Origin: Liriodendron chinense
Lineage: Eukaryota; Streptophyta; Magnoliopsida; Magnoliales; Magnoliaceae
Assembly: GCA_003013855.2 (NCBI GenBank)
Contig: ML058477.1
Coordinates: 4,650,001-4,714,000, forward strand
DNA: 64,000 nt
Reading direction: 5' to 3'
A model generated the notes under the pieces. The model did no database searches. It saw only the letters and a list, made by a program, of their open reading frames with translations, and was not told where the DNA came from. Positions 1 to 10,099 of the stretch are shown here, one piece after another. Numbering within the stretch: position 1 is the stretch's first letter; every line of letters starts with the position of its first letter. The position numbers were made by a program, and so were the translations under genes.

Positions 1-1145
1 GACGAAGATGGCTTATATAGCCGAGTACGGAGAAAACACGGTTGCGGTGCAACCGGCCGGTTTGAGCTTCCATTTCCAAGAGAAACTTGGACTCTCTTTT
101 CTTGCTACCTACGCCACATGGGGATCGTTGAAGGATACGTGGGGTCCACACGACTCCAGCAAAGCAAGTCTTCGTCGTCCATACAAGGTACGAACTTGGA
201 TCTTGCCAAATCTCGGTTTAAACGGTGAGGTGAAGAGAGCCTGTTGCTCGACTGTTGGAAAGGGAACTCACGAGGATTGTTATCGCCGACGAGACACATC
301 AGATGGACGGTTTAGATGTGTGATGTGGGGTCCACAGATGGACGGTGTGGATCGCCAGTTGGGTCGGGCGACGCAGCTGCTGCGGACGCTGTAACAACGT
401 CCGAAGGAGACGCGTTCTCTGGTTTTTTTTTCTTTTTTCTTTTTTATTATATTACCTGCGTTGCACGTATAGGACGTACGTACGCAGTCCTTATCAATGG
501 GGTCCACCCGAGACGGTCCAGCAACGGACGGCCTGGATGAAACAGCGGACGACGTCCGCTCGCAGCAGCTGCTGCGAACGAATAACGAAGAAGAAGAAGG
601 ATTTTCTTCCAACGCGCGGTCAACGCGGGTTGACCGTGCATTTGTGGTGCACGCGATGTACGTGGGTCCCACCCTGATGTATATGCCAAATCCATTCCAA
701 TAAGTAGGTAGGCCACATGATTTTAGGCTATAACCCCAAAAATGAGACATTTCTGAAATTAGATGGCCCACTTATGGCCCGATTTCTGATTAGGGCGTTT
801 GTAGGATGATCGGAGGGTTGGAATTTGACAGGTATGGTTGGATCGTACCCTAGAACTAGTATACTGAGTTTTGCACGAGAATGATCGCCATAAATCATGA
901 TACTTGAAGATATCATGTAACTTAAGTTTAATTAATGACATCTTTTCTTAATTATTGTAAATCTATGTAAAATCTGACATTTCCATGCTGTTCTAGTGTT
1001 CATGTTGGGCAATTCCAATAAAGGGACCCTACTATAATTCCTTACGGATTGGTTAATATTAATTTATCAATATTAAAGTTATTTAATTTATTAAATACTT
1101 AACTAACCTATAATTTAAGTTATTCTAAAATCCTAGGGTGTTACC
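1..1145 (-). mobile_element. Partial LTR, Tekay/Del-like Ty3/gypsy (LTR fragment)
   Basis: Non-coding. Bases about 840-1145 align by eye with the right end of the solo LTR ending at 53788: both run from GAGTTTTGCA, through an AT-rich stretch and a 'AAAGGGaCCC' block, to a terminus resembling the reverse complement of TGTAACACCC. The first 700 bases hold T-rich tracts, GACGTCC/GACGCTG-type short palindromes and TGGGTCCCACC blocks. These look like the reverse complement of modules in the solo LTR at 39318-43426. I therefore read it as the 5'-terminal part of a minus-oriented LTR cut by the window edge. The open frames here lie in repeats and are not genes. The right boundary, near 1145-1151, is uncertain. 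Confidence 0.5.
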
Positions 1146-1635
1146 AACACACCCGAGCAGATTCGTAGGGTCGAGAACTCGTTGGTTTAAGCATATGTCC
1201 TGTGACGGACACGATGTACGAATCAGATTTATAGACAAACATGTGTACAGGACAATGTACGGCGGTTCACATTGATCGCGAGATTCGAAATCATAATGGA
1301 AGGTTAGATCTTCCGGTCTAGTAATGATAGATCCCTCTAACGGTCAATTTGTTGACTTAGTTAAGTATACTGAGTTTTCAAAGGCCTTAAAAGTGTTGGA
1401 ACGCGTATCAAAGTTCATACGTGTGTGTATGCGAGTGAACAACATGGCCTAGAATTTAAGTTCTAACGTCGGAACATGCACTCGTGTACTTACTCGTGCG
1501 TTCAAATTTTTGGGGCATTACATTCTACCATCCTTACACATAATTTCTTCCTCGAAATTCGATCCACCTACTAAACTAACTAATGAAGATATTTTCCTGA
1601 AGTGTCTTACATGTTATATGAATCTAAGGTTCGTG
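1146..1635 (-). mobile_element. Second gypsy LTR terminus with adjoining PPT and 3' internal region
   Basis: Around 1511-1523 the sequence reads GGGGCATTACA, followed by a pyrimidine block and TTCCTCGAAATTCG. On the minus strand this is GAATTTCGAGGAAG, a purine-rich tract, then TGTAATGCCCC. That is the usual arrangement at the end of the internal region of Tekay/Del-type elements: conserved 'AATTTCGAGGA', polypurine tract, start of the 3' LTR. So 1146-1523 is LTR and 1524-1635 is a stub of internal sequence of a minus-oriented element. The rest of it is not next to it in this window. Confidence 0.5.
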
Positions 1636-1676
1636 GGCCTAGAATTTAAGTTCTAACGTCGGAACATGCACTCGTG
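1446..1676. repeat. 41-bp direct repeat (1446-1486 and 1636-1676)
   Basis: Bases 1446-1486 recur without a mismatch at 1636-1676, starting GGCCTAGAATTTAAG and ending ATGCACTCGTG. The copies are 190 bp apart. The second directly abuts the truncated left LTR of Tat-1. The repeat contains the near-palindrome AGAATTTAAGTTCT. Confidence 0.9.
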
Positions 1677-2328
1677 ACAGATTCTCCTTCCTATAATCCA
1701 CGATCCTCCTGAAGATAGCTCCTCCCTTTCACCTGAAAATCACAGAGAAAACTAGGGGTGGCAGACGCTCGGCCGTTAGCCCTCCGATGCGTAAGTTAGT
1801 AATGGACTTCAGCAAAGATGAAGTGTGAAACGTGGGCTGAGATGTTGCGTACCTTCCTCCTCAATGAAGACCTCTATTTATTCAGGTATACCTAGAATGG
1901 TTCATTACGTAAATGGTTGAGATCTTCTTGATTTCATGAGATAAGATGCTACCTTATCAGGTTAGATGCCTAGCTGATTATGTTCCTTGATGTAAATCCC
2001 GTTAATCCAGGACCGGTGTATAGAGACAGATCCAAGCAGGTCTGTAATTTGGGCTAACTCCTGAACTATATAAGTTGCTGGGACTGCGATCCAAGAAATG
2101 CCTTCATCAACCGACTGACGACCAAATCTGCTTGAATGCGAGCAAGTCTATCTAAAGATCCCTCAAGAACCGAGGTACGTGCCAACCTGCTCACTAGGTA
2201 ATATCCTATGCCGATCTGCTCGTCGATCTAAATCATCAAGGGGCACTCACATCTCGCATGCAGGCTATGTAAAACTGCTCAGCGTTATTTGAGAAGGGTG
2301 CAAACTTCGACTAACTTATTTCATAACA
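1677..2328 (-). repeat. 3' LTR of Tat-1 (outer ~20 bp missing)
   Basis: Matches the 5' LTR pieces at 20332-20505 and 32372-32847, including the landmarks AACTAGGGGTGGC, CTCAATGAAGACCTC and CCTTCATCAACCGAC. It ends in CATAACA directly before the PPT. The first 20 or so bases present in the right copy (TGTTGACGTAAAAAACTGG) are absent; the sequence joins the upstream 41-bp repeat within GTGA. Confidence 0.85.
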
Positions 2329-2345
2329 GATGCCCCCTAAGTCCT
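2329..2345 (-). other. Polypurine tract of Tat-1
   Basis: On the minus strand a purine-rich stretch with TTAGGGGGCATC directly precedes the TGTTATG start of the 3' LTR. The same placement and ending (GGGGCATC) occur in Tat-2 and Tat-3. Confidence 0.8.
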
Positions 2346-2594
2346 TTACTTCGAGCAACTAAGTAAAGGACTTGAATTTGTTTCACACTACGCATGTAAC
2401 CGCCTAACGCATTTCTCGAAAAGGAGTAGCCATATATGATTGAACGTCCACATTTAATGAGGGCTAGCTTTTTGGCTAAAGAAAAGGAAGGGGCGTTTGC
2501 CATTGTTCTGAATTTAATACTCGTGCATGTTCAACTGTCGCGCTAAACGAAGAGAGTCACCACGTGTCGCTCAAATCTCTGAGGGGAATGATTT

Positions 2595-2604
2595 CATATA
2601 TATT
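2595..2604 (+). promoter_or_regulatory. Probable TATA region of the Tat-1 antisense gene
   Basis: ATATATAT about 95 bp upstream of the ATG at 2694. Its position and flanks (GAGGGGAATG before it) align with the cleaner TATAAATA at 54478 in Tat-3. The stretch 2346-2693 holds nothing else I can identify; it is the presumed promoter and 5' UTR between the LTR and the antisense gene. Confidence 0.45.
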
Positions 2605-2693
2605 TGTGTATGTCTGGTGTTTCTTCGTTTAGGGTATCTTCTTCTGGCGAAAATCGAACTTCCTTTCTTTTTTCTTTCTTCGAGCTTCCTTCA

Positions 2694-4874
2694 ATGGTGT
2701 GAAGGTCTGATAATGATGCTATCCCACTAGGGGATGTAACCCCAGATTCTTCCTCCTCCAATAGCATACGAATACCTGCTGGGAGGTATTCTGCATTAGG
2801 ATACCCTTCTCGAATGGAGGAGAGGGGTCTGGAGGAAATTCGCAGGGAGTATCACATCCCAGATTCGGTCACCCTCCAGTTGCCTCAAGAGGGTGAAACC
2901 GCTAACTCTCCCCAGACGGGGTGTGTCGCCATGTATAGATGTTTCTTCGGACTTGGCGTGTGTCTTCCATTTCATCCGTTCATACGAGACGTCCTCCGAA
3001 TCTATAAAATAGCTCCCAGACAACTCATAGTTAATGGTTGGAGGGTAGTATTGAGCACTTATGTTCTTTGGAAACAAGCTGGAAATGGTGAGCCTTCCGC
3101 AGGTGAGTTTTTTAGGATGTTTCAACTGAACAAAGCTTTTTCTAGTGAGGGCTTGGTATTACCTATGTTACTGAAATTGGGAGAATTTCGTTCTAGGAAC
3201 ACCCTCTTTCAACTATCCTGGGTGGAAGAGGCAGTGGTTCTATGTCTCCGAAAATTGGGAATCTGATGTGGGTTCAACTCCTGGAGGACATAATGTTAGC
3301 TGCCTTTTTTGTGAAGGTCAGTAAATTCTTACTTTAGTGTTAATGTGACCGCAATTTACTCATTTAATTTTGCTGATCGTGTCGCAGGCATCCCAGATGG
3401 AAAGAAACCCAACTTGAGTTGGGAATTAACGAAAAAATAGTCAAAGTCTTCAAGTTGCCAAGAGACGCAAGAGACATCAAATTCACACTAAAGCTCTTGA
3501 GACTTGCTGAGTCTGGTCTCATTTCTCAAGAATAAACAATGAGTGGTGAGAAGGCGAAAAGGAGGGGAGTCCTTCCAACCATAAAAGGTCCTGCTCCAAA
3601 GTGGGAGAAAAAGCAGACAGCTGGTCCATCTCAACTAGCGGGGTAGGAGAAGGAACCTGCTCGAAGGTCGCACCAGAACGAGCCACCTTCTGCTCAACTG
3701 ACACTGCTGTAGTTGCAGCTTCTGCTTCAGTTGTTCCCCCTTAAGAACAACCGATTGTTGATCTTACTAGCACTCCTACAAGGGAGCGTGAATCAAAACC
3801 TAGTCTTCCATTTCCAAGGGAGGATTGCGAGCCTGCTGCTGCTCGTGAGTCAACTCCTACTCAAGAATCTGCTCACTTAAACGCTGCTGGAAGAGAGCTG
3901 GTTGTTGCTTAGCCCTTGGGAGTTGGAACTTTCATCATTTCGGGTCACTTGCACCCTATTTACAAGTTTCTTTTTTATACCGTTACTCCGCAATCTCTTG
4001 GTCCTCTCCCTGAACCTAGTCTAGAATATCTTTCTCTAGACACTAGGATGAGGATGGTCCAAGTAAGAAGAAATTTCATAGTGTCTCATGTTTCTAAGAA
4101 GACTTTTCATACCTTTTGTAACTTCTTTTTGTTTATGTGTAGGGCTTGGATCTCATTATAAGGACGAGGCATGATATCATGTCTACTTGTAGGATAATAA
4201 ATGAAGGAGAAGAAAACCTGAAATCTTTGGAGCAAGTGATCCAAGGAAGGGACCAAATTCTAAAGGCTCGTGAAGCCCTGATTGAAAAGGCAAATGAGGA
4301 GAAGAATATCGTCATAAAAAAATCCAAGTGCTGACTAACAAACACCAAGAGCTGGATCAGAGGTTTGCTCGTCTTGGCGAGATGAAGGAGAAGATCGAGA
4401 AAGAGAGAGATCTTTCGTCAAGATAAGATCGCGTTAGAACAAAAGAAAGCTGATCTTGGGTCGCAGCTCCAAGAATCCAATGAAAATTTGGAGAAAGAGA
4501 GAGCGGCTCTTTCACAGTTGACCGCTGATCAAGTACACTGGAAGGAGGAGAGAGCGGCCTTAGTTGCGCTGATCGTTGAAGAGGGTCCTCCTGCTCTACT
4601 GGAGTTCCGCACCTCGCAGTTTTATAAAGAAAAGCGCTACGAGTCGTATGAGGCTGGTCGCGATTTTGCAATCAGAGTTATGTAACAGATTACCCCAAAG
4701 TTTGACTTGGGGGAATTTGATAAAGTCGCAGAGATAATTAGCGCCAAAGAAAGAGAAGCTACTGCTAATGAAGTTACCATGATAACTAGGGCTACTGAAG
4801 CCGCAGGAGCTCCTGAGGCTGGACCCGAAGTTGAGAGTCACGCTTCTCCACTAGAAGATAGCAAGAGCAGGTGA
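2694..4874 (+). pseudogene. Antisense gene of Tat-1: Transposase_28-like, coiled-coil protein (degenerate, 3 exons)
   Basis: Runs opposite to pol. Exon 1 (2694-3316) starts at an ATG whose third codon is a stop, then carries the family core with FHPFIRDVLR and LIVNGWRVV, resembling the 'putative gypsy type transposon' family (Pfam Transposase_28). Intron 1 is 3317-3387 and intron 2 is 4063-4142, both GT-AG and at the same codons as in Tat-2 and Tat-3. Exon 2 is lysine-rich at first and then proline/alanine-rich. Exon 3 is a charged coiled coil ending near the DERYESY-like segment. Several stops and frameshifts make it non-functional. Function is unknown; related extra or antisense ORFs are known from Tat-clade elements. 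Exon structure is inferred from the three-copy comparison, not from transcripts. Confidence 0.7.
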
Positions 4875-5309
4875 CAAAAGATTAAGTGTTATTTGCTTAG
4901 TGTTTTTCTCTTTTCTTAAGTGAAACATTTTGAATGTCCTTGAATGAAAGTTTGCTTGATTTCTTTCAATTGCTTATTTCACGAAAATGAATCGTATTGA
5001 ATGTATGATTGCTCAATTCATGAAAATGAATCGCGCTCAGTCAGGGAAGCCTTGGTGGCTACATTCGCATAGAGATAGATTGATCTATCGACTGAGTCTT
5101 TGGCTCTACGCAAGCAGAAGTCTTAGTCAAGAGAATGTCTAGTATTCTCTTCAGAGCTATTCAGGTCCTGAAAGTAGGAGTAGCGACTAAGTTGTATAAT
5201 TCTTAGCCAACAGACTAGAATGAACGTCATCTTTATTGAAAATAATTCATGCGTCTGATACATGAATGATTATGGATAATAACAAAACAAATGTTCTGTG
5301 TGCCAAGGG
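4875..5309. other. Non-coding spacer between convergent antisense gene and pol of Tat-1
   Basis: No coding sequence. It contains AGATAGATTGATCTATCG near 5085-5105, CAGAAGTCTTAGTCAAGAGAATG and GGAGTAGCGAC. The equivalent spacers of Tat-2 (27569-28297) and Tat-3 (56850-57303) carry recognisably related blocks in the same order. It probably holds the 3' ends of two converging transcripts (inference). Confidence 0.6.
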
Positions 5310-6459
5310 TAACGCAGAGTTCTTCCTCACATGTCTTCCAAATATGGGTACCTGGTCTAATGACTTTAATAACCCGATAAAGACCTTTCCAGTTGGGATC
5401 TAGCAACCGAGTAGTTGTTCCAACATTCTACCTAAGCACCAGATCACCAACCTGAAAGGTTCTAGGCCTAACTCTTGAATTATGATGTCGAGCTATTCGT
5501 TGTTGGTTAGCTGCTGCTCAAAGTTGAGATGTGTCCCTTCTTTCTTCTAAAAGATCAAGGTGAAGTTTTAAAGATTCTTCATTTTACGTCGGAGCATAAT
5601 GCTCTACACGATAGGTAGGTATTTCAACTTCAACTGGGATGACCGCCTCTGTGCCAAATACGAGGGAGAAAGGTGTTTCTCCCGTTGAAGTACGAGTTGT
5701 CATCCTATAAGCCCATAGGACTTTTGGTAGACGTTCTGGCCATATACCGTTGCATTCTTCGAGCTTGGTCTTCAAATGATATTTGATGATTTTATTGACT
5801 GCCTCCACCTGACGTTAGCTTGAGGATGATAAGGAGATGTTCGTATATTACGTATCTTCCACTTTTTGTAAAAGTCTGTGAGTGTCGTTTTGTCACATTA
5901 CCACCCATTATCAGTGATTATAGTGTGGGGGAGCCCGTAGCGGCATATGATATTCTTCCATATAAACTTAGTAGTTTGCTTCTCGGTGATGGTGGTCAAA
6001 GGTTCTGCTTTGACCCACTTAGTGAAGTAATCGACAGCCACGATCGCAAATCTGTTCTGGCCTTTTCCTTTGGGCAACGGACTGATTATGTTGACTCCCC
6101 ACTGAGTGAAAGGCCAAGGATCATCCATAAGTGTCATTCGTTCGGGTGGTAGATGACGTATTGGAGAATAACGTTGACACTTATCATATCTTCTCGAGAA
6201 TTCGATGGCGTCTGCTTTTATAGTAGGCCAATAATAACATTGCCTCATAGCTTTGTACGCCATTGATCGCCCTTTGGGATGGTTACCGCATACCCCTTGG
6301 TATATTTCTTCAAGAATACGCTTGGCTTCTTCTGGATGAAGACACCTCAGATATGGTAGCGTGTAACTTCTTCTCAATAATATGCCATCTTGGAGAATAT
6401 ACCTGGCAGCACGATATTGTATTTATCGAGCTAATTTCTTCTCTATTGGGTGTTCTCCA
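5310..6459 (-). pseudogene. Integrase region of Tat-1 pol (interrupted upstream by Athila)
   Basis: Reading down from 6377 the zinc-binding part is clear (HPEEAKRILEEIYQGVCGNH then CDKCQRYSP), followed by the catalytic core with WGVNI where WGIDI is usual, and TDNG. The last core segment (VEAVNKIIKYH, near 5800) and the C-terminal GTEAVIPVE segment follow after a break. The WGIDI aspartate is replaced by asparagine. The most C-terminal part, to about 5310, is readable only in fragments. The upstream end continues at 15906 beyond the Athila insertion. Tat-2 carries the same protein with fewer lesions. Confidence 0.8.
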
Positions 6460-7736
6460 TGTTCGCTCGCCTCAAGTGCAAGGTTGCAATATAGTAATAA
6501 ATCTCGGTAAGACCGAGGTTGATCCACAGGGAATTAGAAAAAAAAAACTTTTAAACTATTCCAGCAACTAGGATTATAATAATTAAAAGATTCAATTGAG
6601 AGAGTTATCTTAAACAGTAACTTAGGAAAACCAGTAATTAAAGGAACTAAGGCTTTCAATGATCCACTTGTAGCAATCCTATGTCAATCCAATCAATCGA
6701 AGCATAAACTCAACTAGATTTGAAGTTTTATCTCTCATCTAGTTGGAAGATAAAGCATTAAATACATTTAATCCCACTTAAGTTGAACTTCCAAGTTCTA
6801 GTCCTATTCAATCGCATAGCATTCAAAATCATAGCCTTTGGAGTAACAGTCATGCCTATGGACTATGGCATGCTCAAGGGTTATCATAATTCGAATCTAA
6901 TCAAGCAAAACATGATAATCTCAGAGAATTGCAAGGAATCCATGTCCGAAGCACATGAACTCTCATAAAACGTCTAAAAATATTAACTTTATATGAACTA
7001 GAACATTCAAAATTCAAACTTAAAGTGAAAGTACTTAAATCGAATTGAATTAAACATGAAATTAGCTACAAGCTTCACCTCTCAGCCCTAGCTGAGATGT
7101 TCTAGCCAAGCATTGTCATACTACAACTAGAAATCAAAGAAGAAAACCTAAAAAGCATAAAAATCCGGATTCGGGAGAGTTGCAAATGCTCCACGACGGC
7201 TCTCTTCACCTCCCACGAAGTTCCTCAGCTTCTATGATGCTCTAGGGAGAGACCCTAGGTGTCCTTTTATAGTGGAGAAGCTCTACCGCATCGAAATCTT
7301 TCAGAATTGTGTAGCATTATGCACTCGCGTAGAAAAACTCAGAGTTTCAAAATATAAAGCACTGTTTACGCATGGCCGACCGGTCTTGATCGGTCGGACT
7401 GGGCTGGCTGACCGGTCACGACTGGTCGGACCTGTTTGTTATAAGTCCAGCGTGCACAAGGAGGTCCCTGACCTGATGGTCGACCGGTCGGACCTCTGTT
7501 TTTCACAACTTCTTTCTTTCTTTCCTCTTCTCTCTCTTCTACTTGCTTTCTTCTTTCTTTGGTCCTTCAATCATCAATAGAAGTCCTCTAATTGGGTCTT
7601 TTAAAGCATCAATTGGGTGAAGTCGCTCTCATTCTTACAATCACAAAATAAGCATTAGATAAGTCTTTTAAACATGCAAACCATGCATATAATGTGATGT
7701 AATGGGCTAGATCATGTATAAATTGGAGGCTCAACA
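6460..7736 (-). repeat. 3' LTR of Athila-1
   Basis: Begins TGTTCGCTCGCCTCAAG and ends GGAGGCTCAACA in plus orientation. It matches 14545-15905 throughout but is about 84 bp shorter, because part of the cluster of GACCGGTC-type motifs around 7374-7495 is missing. Confidence 0.93.
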
Positions 7737-9069
7737 CACCCTCCAACCAGCTTTTTGCTAGTCCCGAGCAAAACATGCGTGAAACAAGTTCAACCTTCCA
7801 AAATCCAACTCTCCTTCAGAAACAACACTTCTATTCATTCCAAGATATATAAGTACAAAAATTTAAGAAACTGGACGATAGAGGGTTGCAACCTTAAACT
7901 CTCAAAACATAAAAAGTGTTCATATAGAATTATCGTTCATTGATTGGTAAACAGAAGAACTTTGAAAAAAAATTCAACCCAATGTGCATAGTCATAGCTC
8001 ATCTCATAAGTTTCCAGGATCATCTTCTTCCTAAATCAACTAAACTATAGATCTCAAGGTGTACAGATCAACAACAAGCCTATGACATGAATTTGCCTTA
8101 CTGTCCTTCCGACGGCTTTCACACTACATCCCATTTTTGGCTTTGGTTATGGGTAGACTATCCTCTGGTTGGTAATAGGTAGGCCTTTTCAGAATTTTCC
8201 ACCATTTTCTCCATCATTCCCATATTTTCATCCTTCCTTTTCCGTTTTCTTTTACATTAAATAGGATTTTTAGAAATCCATATCTTTTGTTATTTTCCCA
8301 TGGACAAGGATGGACAAAGTACCCTAGCTTGGTTCCTCAACACCTCAAATCTAAGTCTAGCCAATCCACAAATCACATAATCCTTTCAAACCATGAAAAT
8401 CGTGTAATGTGAACTAGGTGTAAAAAGTGTTCAAATTTTCTATCAATCACATAAATAGGGGAATTCACATATAAAACCATTATATTAAGAGTAGTTTATG
8501 ACTTGCAACATCACTCACTTTGTATCTCCTTTTCTTATACTATATTATCTCGAATGCATAGAAATAAGGTTTTCTAAAAGAGTTTTGAATTTGTAGAAAT
8601 TTTGAAAAAATTTGCACATATGATGCTCGAAATGTTGCAAACTACTAGATGAAGAATCTCATCTCACCCCCAACCAAATCTTTCATTGTCCTCAATGTAA
8701 AAAGATATACAATGAGCATGAACATGAGAGCAATGGTAAAAATGCAAGAGAGTGAAAACAATAGTACCTGAGAGAGTTGATCATGGAAGTCTACAACTCC
8801 AACAATTAAATCCACTAAAGTAGTAAAACTAAAATAGAAAAAGCAACTAAACCTAATCTATGCTATACCTCCGTCAGACTAGGAGATCAATCATCCTGAT
8901 ACACAGGATCATTTAGAGTGATAAACATGTCCTCTGAATCAAATTTCTCAACAAATGGTTTAAGGCATTGTCCATTTACTTTAAAACAGTTACCATTTGC
9001 GGCATTCTCTATCTCGACAGCCCCATGAGGAAAAACTTCTTTAACAATGTATGGGTCGGTCCATCGAGA
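7737..9069 (-). other. 3' non-coding region of Athila-1 (no env-like ORF)
   Basis: Starts with the PPT (minus strand TTGGAGGGTG directly before the LTR). The rest is AT-rich with no convincing reading frame on either strand. Many Athila elements carry an envelope-like ORF between integrase and the 3' LTR; I see no such frame or remnant here. Confidence 0.55.
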
Positions 9070-10094
9070 TCACAATTTTCCTGGAAAAAGATGAAGCCAA
9101 GAATTATACAAGAGCACTTTCTGACCTTCATGGAAAGATTTCCTGAAGATGTACTTGTCATGAAAGGCCTTCATCCTACTCTTGTAAATTCTTGAATTCT
9201 CGTAGGCATCGTTCCGGATCTCGTCAAGCTCATTCATTTGGAGTTTGCGAAGCGAGCTAGCCCTATCAACATTAAAGTTCAATGCCTAAATTGCCCAATA
9301 GGCTTTGTGTTCAATCTCCACAGGCAAGTGACAAGCTTTCCCATAAACAAGTCTATAGGGGGACATTCTAATGGGGGTCTTGTAGGCAGTATGGTGAGCC
9401 CAAAGAGCATCAACTAATCAAAGTGGCCAATCTTTGCGATCCGGCTTCACCGTCTTTTCTAAAATTTGTTTAATTTCCCGATTCGAAATTTCAACTTGCC
9501 CACTTGTCTGTGGGTGGTATGGGGTACTCACTTTATGTCTAATACCATATTTCTTAATTAATGCTTCAAATGGCCTATTGCAAAAGAGAGAACCGCCATT
9601 ACTAATGATGGCTCGAGGCGTTCTAAATCTAGAAGTATGTTTTCTTTTAGGAACTTTAGAACCGTACGATGATCGTTAGTTCTACATGGAATGGCCTCTA
9701 TCCACTTGGACACATAGTCTACGGCGAGTAATATGTAGACATGTCCAAAAGATGAGGAGAACGGTCCCATGAAATCGATGCCCCAATAATCGAAGACTTC
9801 AAGATGTTGAATAGGGGTAAGAGGCATCATGTTCCGGTGGGACAATCCTCGTAGCTTTTGACAGCGTTCACATGCTTTGCAAAACTCATGGGTGTCCTTA
9901 AATAGAGTGGGCCAATAAAAACCACACTGTAAAATTTTTGCAGTGGTTTTCTTGGCAGAAAAATGATCCCCACATGCTTGATCATGGCAAAAGGAGATGA
10001 CAGAATTATGTTCATCATTAGGGACACATCTCCTAATAATTTGATCTGGGCAATATTTGAAAAGTAAGGGTTCATCCCAAAAAAATCTGCGCAC
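9070..10094 (-). pseudogene. Integrase of Athila-1
   Basis: From 10094 the zinc-binding region reads HDQACGDHFSAKKT ... CKACERCQK, with the HHCC ligands present, followed by the core start YWGIDFMGPF, which supplies the first catalytic Asp. Around 9600-9560 the second-Asp region is frameshifted. Further fragments near 9500 (plus-strand shadow of GQVE-type sequence) and 9282-9070 (ELDEIRNDAYENSRIYK) complete the C-terminal part in other frames. It would insert the cDNA if intact. Frameshifts and stops make it dead. Confidence 0.85.
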
Positions 10095-10099
10095 TTCCC

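Noticed and set aside
8..394. Overlapping small ORFs at the window start
   Set aside because: They overlap in several frames on both strands in LTR repeat with palindromes and T tracts, and translate to low-complexity sequence with no family resemblance.
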